64,000 nucleotides of DNA from NCBI RefSeq assembly GCF_010233585.1, contig NZ_CP045997.1, forward strand, positions 7,371,270-7,435,269, written 5' to 3'. A model generated the notes under the pieces. The model made no database searches and was not told where the DNA came from. It saw only the letters and a program-made list of their open reading frames with translations. This document shows positions 51,170-58,453 of the stretch, one piece after another. This stretch comes from Spirosoma endbachense. GTDB taxonomy: Bacteria > Bacteroidota > Bacteroidia > Cytophagales > Spirosomataceae. Every line of letters begins with the position of its first letter. The stretch's first letter is position 1. The position numbers and the translations under genes were made by a program.

Positions 51170-53470
51170 TTAAGGTTTTACTAGTTTTATGACCTGCTTC
51201 TGGGTTGGCGTATTGGCCTGTAAGAAGTAAATTCCAGACGACTTCCCGAGTTGTAACGTAGCTCGTTCGGTTGGTGCAGCCTGGTCAATCGTCATATTGT
51301 ACAGGCTACGTCCCTGGCTGTCGAGTGTTTGTAAGCGAAGCGACTGGCCTGATGCACCACGTACATCAACTTGTACCGTTTCGCTCAGAACCGGGTTGCC
51401 CAGAACGGTGAGTGTTAACGCAGACGGCAATTCGGCCCCGAGTCGAGGACTTCCACTCGTGCAGAATGATAGCCAGTTATACGTAAAACTGGCTTCTCCC
51501 GCCGTTCCTGACTGCACCGCTTTGAGCGTTATGGTAGGATTATCGGTGAAAAGTGTAACGGTATAAGGCCCCTGACTGGTTGTGGGCGACAACTCATTGG
51601 CAATCGAGAAGGAAATAGGCTGGCCCGTCTGGCCCGAGTACTGCGGATTTATACGAACCGAGCGTTGCCCGGCTGTTATGGTAGCGCAGTTCACCATCGT
51701 TACACCCGTTATGGCGAAAGTCCCCGGATTGGGTGCCGCCCCCGGATTGACTGTAATTGTAAAGGAACTACTGGCGGTGAGACTGCCGGGATCGGTGGCC
51801 TTTACGATTACCGTTGCTACACCTGATGTACTGGGTATGCCACTGATGGTAGCTGGTCCTGCAAAATTTAGCCCGGCTGGCAGACCACTCACGCTATAGG
51901 TCAGCGCCGATGGGGTTTCAGCATCGTTGAAAGCATTCGTTGGAATGAGAAAGCTAAAGTTTTGACCGACCGTTGCCGATTGAGGAGGAATAGGAGTGCC
52001 TGCCGTAGGGGGCGAATTCGGGGTTGACCCGCCCGAACAGGCTGCCAGCCAATTGTAGGCAAAGCTGGCTTCGCCAACTGAGCCGGTTTGTACGGCTTTA
52101 AGTGTGATCGAGGGGTTGTCTGTGTAGAGCGTTAGGGTGTAAGGGCCAGAATTAGCCGTGGGTGATAACTCGTTGGCCACCGAAAACGAAATTGGCTGGC
52201 CATTTATACCTTCATATTGTGGAGAGAAGCTCACCCTACGCTGCCCAGCCGTAACTGTAGCGCAGTTTACCATCGTTACACCCGTTATGGCGAAGGCATT
52301 AGGGTTGGGGGCCATATAGATAATCTTGTAAAGCGCACCCGCAGCGATACTCAGGAAATACAGGTTTCCATCGGGGCCTGTCAATATACTCAGCGAATTA
52401 CCCGGCAGATTGGTGGCAAAAGATGCGCGACTGGCTGGATTTGTGGAAACGTCCAGCACGTTTATCCAGTTGCTGCAAAAATCCTGATAAAAATACTTGC
52501 CAATGAAGCTTGCCGGATAGTTGGTACTCGATGGGTTGAAAAATGTTCCACCCGTAATCGCACATCCTTTGCCGTCGCCGTCACCGTGTGGATAGGCAAA
52601 AACTGGATTGGTGTATAGTGAATTTGAACTCGCTCCTTCAACAGTGGGCCAGCCAAAGTTTAACCCGCCAGTAGTGGCATCATTAATTTCCTCCCAATCG
52701 TTTTGCCCAACGTCATTAACAAAGATCTTACCACTTATCGGATGAACCGCAATCGTGTAGGGATTCCGTAAGCCATAAGCCCATATTCTCCTTCGAGACG
52801 CTGACCCGCTCGGAAACGGATTGTCGGCTGGCGCAGTGCCATCGGCGTTAATACGGAGTATCTTGCCCAGGTAGTTGTCCAGCGTCTGTGAATTTGCGGG
52901 GGTTGCATTTTCGCCAACGCCTATATAGAGTTTACCGTCTTTCCCGAAGGTCATGGCGCCACCATTATGATTGGATGCGCCACTTAATGGATCTAAATCC
53001 AGAATTACGGTCTCGCTTCCTGGCGAAACGATATCACCATTGGCTGTAAACCGGCTAATGCGATTGTGTAGCTGCGGAGCCGGAACAGTATAGTATAAGT
53101 AGATAAAGTGGTTACTGGCAAAATTAGGATCAAAGGCCAGGCCGAGTAATCCTCGTTCACCGGTCGAGTCAACAGTCAGTTTTACAAAAGGGGCGGCCAA
53201 TAAGCTTCCGTTTTTAACGATGCGTAATGCGCCACCCTGTTGGGTAACAAAAATTCGTCCATCGGGGGCAAAAGCCATAGCGGTAGGGTTACTAATGCCC
53301 GTCGCTACCGGAACCTGACTAAAGTTGGCTGGATAGGTTTGAGCCTGTAGATGGTTCACTGTGCCTGACAGCAAAGCCAGGAAAAGGAAAAATTGATTGG
53401 GTTGACTGCATAGCCATGCCAGCTTTGAGCATTTAGCAGTACGTTGTAAAAATCTGTAGAAAGTAGTCAT
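51170..53470 (-). CDS. Secreted PQQ-type sugar dehydrogenase with T9SS tail
   Basis: A 766-residue protein. After a signal peptide (FFLFLALLSGTVNHLQAQ) comes a six-blade soluble glucose/sorbosone dehydrogenase domain (about 50-380) with GISNPTAMAFAPDGRIF, GERGLLGLAFDPNF, SNHNGGAMTFGKDG and WAYGLRNPYTIAVHP. Then come two near-copies of an 85-residue module (about 390-475 and 585-665; both contain FAITGVTMVNCAT and SPYTL-like GPYT(L/V)TL) around an Ig/cadherin-like domain (PPQSATVGQNFSF, FNDAETPSALTYSVSGLP). The C-terminal 90 residues end in IYFLQANTPTQKQVIKLVKP, a type A T9SS sorting domain. It should oxidise sugars at the cell surface or outside the cell. A perfect CRP-like dyad lies 49 bp upstream. 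Confidence 0.9.
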   Translation of the reverse strand: MTTFYRFLQRTAKCSKLAWLCSQPNQFFLFLALLSGTVNHLQAQTYPANFSQVPVATGISNPTAMAFAPDGRIFVTQQGGALRIVKNGSLLAAPFVKLTVDSTGERGLLGLAFDPNFASNHFIYLYYTVPAPQLHNRISRFTANGDIVSPGSETVILDLDPLSGASNHNGGAMTFGKDGKLYIGVGENATPANSQTLDNYLGKILRINADGTAPADNPFPSGSASRRRIWAYGLRNPYTIAVHPISGKIFVNDVGQNDWEEINDATTGGLNFGWPTVEGASSNSLYTNPVFAYPHGDGDGKGCAITGGTFFNPSSTNYPASFIGKYFYQDFCSNWINVLDVSTNPASRASFATNLPGNSLSILTGPDGNLYFLSIAAGALYKIIYMAPNPNAFAITGVTMVNCATVTAGQRRVSFSPQYEGINGQPISFSVANELSPTANSGPYTLTLYTDNPSITLKAVQTGSVGEASFAYNWLAACSGGSTPNSPPTAGTPIPPQSATVGQNFSFLIPTNAFNDAETPSALTYSVSGLPAGLNFAGPATISGIPSTSGVATVIVKATDPGSLTASSSFTITVNPGAAPNPGTFAITGVTMVNCATITAGQRSVRINPQYSGQTGQPISFSIANELSPTTSQGPYTVTLFTDNPTITLKAVQSGTAGEASFTYNWLSFCTSGSPRLGAELPSALTLTVLGNPVLSETVQVDVRGASGQSLRLQTLDSQGRSLYNMTIDQAAPTERATLQLGKSSGIYFLQANTPTQKQVIKLVKP

Positions 53471-53518
53471 AAAGCGTTGTGTTAAAGAGAAATACGTTCA
53501 TTATTTATAGAGTGAAAC

Positions 53519-53534
53519 TGTGATTTATTTCACA
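53519..53534. promoter_or_regulatory. CRP/FNR-type dyad upstream of the sugar dehydrogenase
   Basis: TGTGATTTATTTCACA is a perfect TGTGA-N6-TCACA, the classical CRP-family site, centred about 57 bp upstream of the dehydrogenase ATG. Control by a CRP-like regulator is inferred; no such gene lies in the window. Confidence 0.55.
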
Positions 53535-53723
53535 ATGTTTATTAATTTATCGTGTTGTAAATAAATAGTAGTTAAAAGAGTTTTTTGGTTAGGTACCTAT
53601 AACTAAGATGTGTCGATTCGTATCTCAACGTATCACTTAAACGCTACGTTGAAATGCCTGTTAATGCGCTATCGCGGCTTTGGTTGTAGCCCAACTACTT
53701 CGCTTGAAATCATGATTATCAAC

Positions 53724-53817
53724 AGGCCATTGGCATCGAGCCGTAAAGCCGTGCCACGGTTTGTTTGCTCACGACCAGTAACCGTGGCACGGCTTTACGG
53801 CTCGATGCCAATGGCCT
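53724..53817. repeat. 38-bp perfect inverted repeat
   Basis: Bases 53724-53761 are the exact reverse complement of 53780-53817, with an 18-nt loop; the arm begins AGGCCATTGGCATCGAGCCG. Unlike most hairpins here it is not at the end of a gene: both flanking genes start away from it. The arm is GC-rich while its surroundings are AT-rich. The rest of 53471-53915 is AT-rich and holds the two divergent promoters and an 8-bp dyad TCAACGTA/TACGTTGA (53625-53652); no gene was seen. Confidence 0.85.
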
Positions 53818-53915
53818 AATTGTCAATAAATGCTAAATTTTTTTTCAACTTCCTGTAACCTTTGCTGAAAGGTGCAGTTTCCAGTTCCAAATGCTGTAAA
53901 TCCACGTCTATTCGG

Positions 53916-54488
53916 TTGAACGCGCTAACAGATAATTCACTCATGCTCCAGGTAAAAGCGGGCAATCTGGATAAGATGGGCCTACTTTTCGAGCGATACC
54001 ACCGGCCGCTGTTCGGTTTCCTGTTCCATATGACAGGACAGACTGAATCCAGCGAGGATATGGTGCAGACGGTGTTTTATCGGATGTTGAAATATCGTCA
54101 CACGTTCACTGGCGAAGGTGAGTTTCGGAGCTGGATGTATCATTTGGCAAGGAACGTACTGGCCGATCAGGCAAAACAGAATAAACGTGTGGCTAATCAC
54201 GCCAATGTCAACGATCTGGCCGAACGAATTGGGGGAGGAATTGATGCTGACGAGCATCTACAGCAGGAACAGGATCGGGATATGCTCCATAAAGCACTGG
54301 CCAGACTCAATGAAGACCATCGCGAAGTGTTGATTCTGAGCCGATTTCAGGAATTAAAGTACGAAGAAATTGCCCGCGTGCTGAACATAACGGAAGGAGC
54401 AGTAAAGGTAAGGGTCTATCGGGCTATGAATGAGTTGAAGCGTATTTACTTAACAATTGAAACTGGTCGAAAAGCACATGAACTGTAA
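53916..54488 (+). CDS. ECF-type RNA polymerase sigma factor
   Basis: A 190-residue sigma factor if started at TTG 53916 (NALTDNSLMLQVKAG); the first in-frame ATG, at 53943, would cut into the conserved start of region 2. Region 2 includes LFERYHRPLFGFLFHMTG and SSEDMVQTVFYRML with WMYHLARNVLADQ; region 4 has LNEDHREVLILSRFQELKYEEIA and the HTH end EGAVKVRVYRAMNELK. Its last 11 bases overlap the anti-sigma gene. It should control its own operon and other envelope genes. Confidence 0.9.
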   Translation: MNALTDNSLMLQVKAGNLDKMGLLFERYHRPLFGFLFHMTGQTESSEDMVQTVFYRMLKYRHTFTGEGEFRSWMYHLARNVLADQAKQNKRVANHANVNDLAERIGGGIDADEHLQQEQDRDMLHKALARLNEDHREVLILSRFQELKYEEIARVLNITEGAVKVRVYRAMNELKRIYLTIETGRKAHEL

Positions 54489-55293
54489 AAATGCCAATGA
54501 GCAATTTACCGAGTGGCTGAGTAACCAGTTACCGGAAGCCGAACGGCTGGAACTGGAAGCACACATGATCGGATGCTCTGATTGCCAACAGGAAGCCGAT
54601 TCCATGCAGCAACTCTGGCGGCAGATGGGCACATTGCCCGTACCCGAACCCAGCGAACGAATGCGCGTTCAGTTCAATAGGATGCTCGATACGTATAAAG
54701 ACACGGTTAAAGCTGAGCAACCAACCTGGCTGGATCGTTTTATCGAGCAACTGCGCACGCTTTTTACGCCACAGGGAGCCTTACGACTGGCCTATAGCCT
54801 CGCACTGATCGGAATCGGGATTGGGGCTGGGTACTGGTTCCAGGATAAACCAACCGTTGCTTCTCAACAGCAGATCGACTCGCTGTCGTTGCAGGTTCAG
54901 GAGATGCGCCAGATGATGCTCCTGTCATTGATCGAAAACCCATCGGCCTCTGAACGGCTTCGGGCGGTGAGCTATACCGACGAAATCAATCAGGCCAATG
55001 AGCGTGTGGTAGAAGCGCTGCTAACGACGCTCAATAACGACCCGAACGTAAACGTGCGTCTGGTGACACTCGAAGCACTGGCTAAACTGGCCGATGATTC
55101 GAAGGTGCGTCAGGGACTGGTTCAATCGCTGACACAGCAGGATTCTCCGCTTGTACAGGTGGCGCTGGCCGATGTGATGGTGAAACTGCAAGAGAAAAAA
55201 TCGATAAAACCGCTTCGCCAAATGCTTCGTCAGGAACATCTGAACGACCTGGTCAAAACAAAAATTCAGGAAAGTATCAAAGCCTTATCGTAA
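54478..55293 (+). CDS. Anti-sigma factor with zinc finger, membrane helix and HEAT repeats
   Basis: A 271-residue protein started at ATG 54478, overlapping the sigma gene by 11 bp. The N-terminal zf-HC2 domain has CKNANEQFTEWL and HMIGCSDCQQEA (H-x3-C-x2-C). A single membrane helix (about 97-116, YSLALIGIGIGAGYWF) follows. The C-terminal part, expected in the periplasm, reads as HEAT-like repeats (LLTTLNNDPNVNVRLVTLEALAKLAD, then LVQSLTQQDSPLVQVALADVMVKL). It should hold the sigma factor at the membrane and may sense an envelope partner through the repeats. Confidence 0.88.
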   Translation: MNCKNANEQFTEWLSNQLPEAERLELEAHMIGCSDCQQEADSMQQLWRQMGTLPVPEPSERMRVQFNRMLDTYKDTVKAEQPTWLDRFIEQLRTLFTPQGALRLAYSLALIGIGIGAGYWFQDKPTVASQQQIDSLSLQVQEMRQMMLLSLIENPSASERLRAVSYTDEINQANERVVEALLTTLNNDPNVNVRLVTLEALAKLADDSKVRQGLVQSLTQQDSPLVQVALADVMVKLQEKKSIKPLRQMLRQEHLNDLVKTKIQESIKALS

Positions 55294-55330
55294 GGTAGTC
55301 CAGTAAATACCCTAAATCAAAAATCAGATC

Positions 55331-56188
55331 ATGAAACTATTTCTCATCCCCTGTTTAGCGGGATTGGTGCTCGCTTGTGCCCAATCGCCGGCCAGTGCCC
55401 AGGAATTTAAGGAGCATGTTACTAAAGAATTTGCGGCTCCGAACGGCGGTACACTGGTCATTTACAACATTAACGGGTTTATTAAGGTCGAAGGGTATTC
55501 TGGCGACAAGGTTGTGCTGGACATCGACAAAACAATTAAAGCTAAAGACAAAGACGTACTGGAAACGGGCAAAAAAGAGTTTAAGCTTGAATTTGAGCAA
55601 AAAGGCGACAGCATTATTGCATACATCGCAGAACCATTCGATTCCCGGCCAAATCGCAATTGGCGGGACAGAGATCAGGACCGTCGTATTCATTATGATT
55701 TCACCCTTGATTTCACGATCAAGATCCCTTACAAAATGAATCTGCATGCGTCGACAGTTAATCGGGGCAACGTAGATGTGAAAGATGTTGGCGGCTCGCT
55801 GAAAGCAAACAATGTAAACGGTGCTATTGGCATCGTGAACGCCAAAGGGGCTACGGATGTACACACGATCAATGGCGATGTAGTGATCAACTACCTGGCT
55901 AGCCCCCCGGATAAGTCATCGTATTATACGCTCAATGGCAACATTCGGGTCAGTTATCCCGCTAATCTTTCTGCCGATCTACAATTCAAAAGCTTTCAGG
56001 GTGAATTCTATACGGATTTTCCCGACGCCGAAATTTTACCCGTGCAGGTCACCAAAAATCAGGAGCGACGGGGCGAAACCACTGTATACAAGCTCAATAA
56101 GAATACTGCCATCCGGATTGGCAGTGGAGGCAAAACATTCCGGTTCGAAACGTTCAACGGTAACATTTACATTAAAAAACAATCCTGA
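55331..56188 (+). CDS. DUF4097-type secreted beta-helix protein
   Basis: A 285-residue protein with signal peptide (LFLIPCLAGLVLACAQSPASAQ). The repetitive beta-strand part has GTLVIYNINGFIKVEGYSGD, TVNRGNVDVKDVGGSLKANN and VNGAIGIVNAKGATDVHTIN, where N-G turns recur every 18-25 residues as in DUF4097/DUF2807 putative adhesins. It is the third gene of the sigma/anti-sigma operon and about 37 bp after the anti-sigma gene. Function is unknown; a surface or periplasmic structural role is likely. Confidence 0.82.
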   Translation: MKLFLIPCLAGLVLACAQSPASAQEFKEHVTKEFAAPNGGTLVIYNINGFIKVEGYSGDKVVLDIDKTIKAKDKDVLETGKKEFKLEFEQKGDSIIAYIAEPFDSRPNRNWRDRDQDRRIHYDFTLDFTIKIPYKMNLHASTVNRGNVDVKDVGGSLKANNVNGAIGIVNAKGATDVHTINGDVVINYLASPPDKSSYYTLNGNIRVSYPANLSADLQFKSFQGEFYTDFPDAEILPVQVTKNQERRGETTVYKLNKNTAIRIGSGGKTFRFETFNGNIYIKKQS

Positions 56189-56193
56189 CTACA

Positions 56194-57048
56194 ATGACTA
56201 CAATTAAGTTTTTTATAAACAGTTTATTGCTTCTGTTCCTATTTTGGGCTTCACCACTGGCCGCCCAGAGCGATATAAAGGAGCAGATTGTCGTGCCGCT
56301 GAGTGATCCGGCAAAGCCTGCCTTTCTGAATGTGGGTTTGGTAAATGGCTCAATCCGGGTTGTTGGCGGTGCGGGTAAAGATATCGTGATCGACGCGGTT
56401 GCCGCTACTCGCCGGAGCGATCGGGAACGAGACCGGGATCGGGAAGACCGGGCCGATGCCAACTCGAACGGAATGAAGCGAATTTCCAGTGGAGCCGGAA
56501 TGGAGGTTAGTGCCGAAGAAAAAGATAACCATGTTAAGGTTAGCTCTGATTCGTGGAAACGTTCAGTTGATTTGACCATTAAAGTGCCGCAACACTGTTC
56601 GTTGAAACTGAGTACGGTGAATAATGGCGAAATTACAGTTGAAAACGTGACCGGAACCCTGGAAGTTACGAACGTGAATGGCGCGATCCAACTCACAAAC
56701 ATAGCGGGTTCGGCGGTAGCCAATACCGTAAATGGCAATCTCACGGCCGCTTTTAAAACGCTTGATTCCGATACACCGATGGCTTTTTCAACGTTGAATG
56801 GCAATGTCGATGTTACCTTCCCGGCTAGTGCTAAAGCATCAGTAAAGCTGAAATCTGACCGGGGTGACATCTTCAGTGATTTCGATATTGATGTCGATAA
56901 AAGCCAGCCCAAAGGAACCCGTAGCGAAAAAAATGGCATGTACCGGGTAACGGTAGAAGACTGGGTTAAGGGGAAAATTAACGGTGGTGGTCCCGAAATG
57001 ATGATGAAAAACATGCACGGGAACATTTATATCCGTAAAGCGAAATAA
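56194..57048 (+). CDS. DUF4097-type secreted beta-helix protein, paralogue
   Basis: A 284-residue protein 5 bp after its neighbour and similar to it. The signal peptide is FINSLLLLFLFWASPLAAQ. The same N-G turn repeats occur: LNVGLVNGSIRVVGGAGKD, TVNNGEITVENVTGTLEV, NVNGAIQLTNIAGSAVAN and STLNGNVDVTFPA. Both end in GNIYI(R/K)K. An Arg/Asp-rich insert (RSDRERDRDREDRADA) occupies the place of RNWRDRDQDRR in the neighbour. The pair probably arose by duplication. A 284-codon open frame on the opposite strand is only a shadow. Confidence 0.82.
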   Translation: MTTIKFFINSLLLLFLFWASPLAAQSDIKEQIVVPLSDPAKPAFLNVGLVNGSIRVVGGAGKDIVIDAVAATRRSDRERDRDREDRADANSNGMKRISSGAGMEVSAEEKDNHVKVSSDSWKRSVDLTIKVPQHCSLKLSTVNNGEITVENVTGTLEVTNVNGAIQLTNIAGSAVANTVNGNLTAAFKTLDSDTPMAFSTLNGNVDVTFPASAKASVKLKSDRGDIFSDFDIDVDKSQPKGTRSEKNGMYRVTVEDWVKGKINGGGPEMMMKNMHGNIYIRKAK

Positions 57049-57470
57049 GCGGCTGTAAATCCAAACGCCCGATCGTCACTAATTCCATTACGTTAAGCTA
57101 TGGAATCGGTGACGATCGGGCGTTTGCTATAGGCACAAAAAAAGAAAGTCGCCACGCAAGCAGGTGGGACTTTCTGGTTAAAACCTATGATGGTACACTT
57201 TAATTAATTGGCAGCCTGTCAGTCCTTACTGTTGCCCTGACAGAAATAAGTAGCTTCTCTAAAGAATAATTACCAGCCTACACGTATAAACAGTCTTGTT
57301 ATCGATCTGTATACATGTCGTTATATCAACTCTAAATGATAAACCATTACTGTATAATACTACAAAGGAATAGTATTTTTTTAAGAGGTAGTTTCATTAA
57401 ATTAGCTACTTTTACCATTAAATTAACAATTGACGCTGGTAGCGTATCATCGAGTGGTTAATTCATAGGT
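57049..57470. other. Intergenic region with two hairpins
   Basis: The first hairpin pairs 57063-57088 with 57100-57125 (26 bp, two mismatches, 11-nt loop) and probably ends the DUF4097 operon. The second pairs GAAAGTC..CCAC (57144-57155) with GTGGGACTTTC (about 57164-57174) and has seven A before it, so it would be T-tailed only on the minus strand, where no gene ends. The right part is AT-rich and contains TACTTTTA at 57407-57414, a near -7 box for the AraC-family gene at 57471. No gene was seen. Confidence 0.6.
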
Positions 57471-58358
57471 ATGAGGCCGCAGTTATTAAAAGTCCCCTTG
57501 TCATCCGAATGCTCGTTTAGTATTCGGCAGGATGTGGTGCCGTATTTCTATAATCGTTGGCATTATCATCCTGAAATTGAACTGGTGCATCTTGAAAAGG
57601 GGAGGGGTACACAGTTTGTCGGCGATAATATTCAAAATTTTCAGGCTGGCGATGTGTTATTGATCGGATCAAATCTGCCCCACTACTGGCGGTGCGAACC
57701 CGTTTATTTTGACAATCAGGAAGGTTTGGTTGCTCAGGCAACCGTTGTGCATTTTCGCGATAATTTTTGGGGTGATACCTTTCTCCAATTGCCTGAAAAT
57801 CGATTGATTGCCCAGTTTCTGGAAAAGTCAAGACAAGGAATTCGGTTGCATGGGCAGACGAAGGAGGAAACAAAACGACTACTGGCTCGAATGCTCGCTG
57901 AGAAATGTCCCAGCCAGATCGGCACCACCCGAATTATTTCGCTGATTCAGGCGCTGTCAATGCTGGCGCAATCAACGGAAATAGAATTACTTTCTACAGT
58001 CGATTATCCGAATCATTTCGACGATGCCGATACCGATCGGATCAATCAAATCTATGCCTATTCGATTACTCATTTTCGGCGGAAGATTTCACTGGATGAA
58101 ATTGCCAAAGTTGCCAACATGAGCCCGAATTCATTTTGCCGTTATTTCAAATCCCGCAGTCGCAAGTCATACTCGCACTTTTTGCTGGAACTTCGGGTAC
58201 AGCATGCCTGCAAACTACTTATTGAAGGCCGGCTAAGCATTGCCCAGGTTTGTTACGAAAGCGGCTTCAATCAATTTTCGGGCTTCAATAAATATTTCAA
58301 GTTAATAACGGGTAAAAGCCCGATGCACTATCAAAAGGCATTTGGTGAAGCAGGCTGA
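57471..58358 (+). CDS. AraC-family transcriptional regulator
   Basis: A 295-residue regulator. The N-terminal cupin part has FYNRWHYHPEIELVHLEKGRGTQFVGD and DVLLIGSNLPHYWR, with the metal- or sugar-site His pair. The C-terminal double HTH has ISLDEIAKVANMSPNSFCRYFKSRSRKSYSHF and SIAQVCYESGFNQFSGFNKYFKLITGKSP. It likely answers to a small ligand, probably a sugar, and is placed directly upstream of a GH116 gene on the same strand, which it may control. Confidence 0.92.
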   Translation: MRPQLLKVPLSSECSFSIRQDVVPYFYNRWHYHPEIELVHLEKGRGTQFVGDNIQNFQAGDVLLIGSNLPHYWRCEPVYFDNQEGLVAQATVVHFRDNFWGDTFLQLPENRLIAQFLEKSRQGIRLHGQTKEETKRLLARMLAEKCPSQIGTTRIISLIQALSMLAQSTEIELLSTVDYPNHFDDADTDRINQIYAYSITHFRRKISLDEIAKVANMSPNSFCRYFKSRSRKSYSHFLLELRVQHACKLLIEGRLSIAQVCYESGFNQFSGFNKYFKLITGKSPMHYQKAFGEAG

Positions 58359-58453
58359 TGATCAATGGTTGCCTGGAAAAATAAGACGGTAGCCCATGAA
58401 ATGCCTCAATCCATGTTGTAGTCGCTTAAACTGTATGACAGTTCTGTAAGAAA

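Noticed and set aside
51464..52308. The two repeated modules in the dehydrogenase as a mobile or assembly artefact
   Set aside because: The copies differ at many codons and keep the reading frame around an intact Ig-like domain, so they are an ancient internal duplication within one protein.
56172..57026. 284-codon minus-strand frame opposite the second DUF4097 gene
   Set aside because: It mirrors the plus-strand gene, which has a signal peptide, repeats and operon context. The antisense translation is Ser/Thr-rich and unstructured, as usual for a shadow frame.
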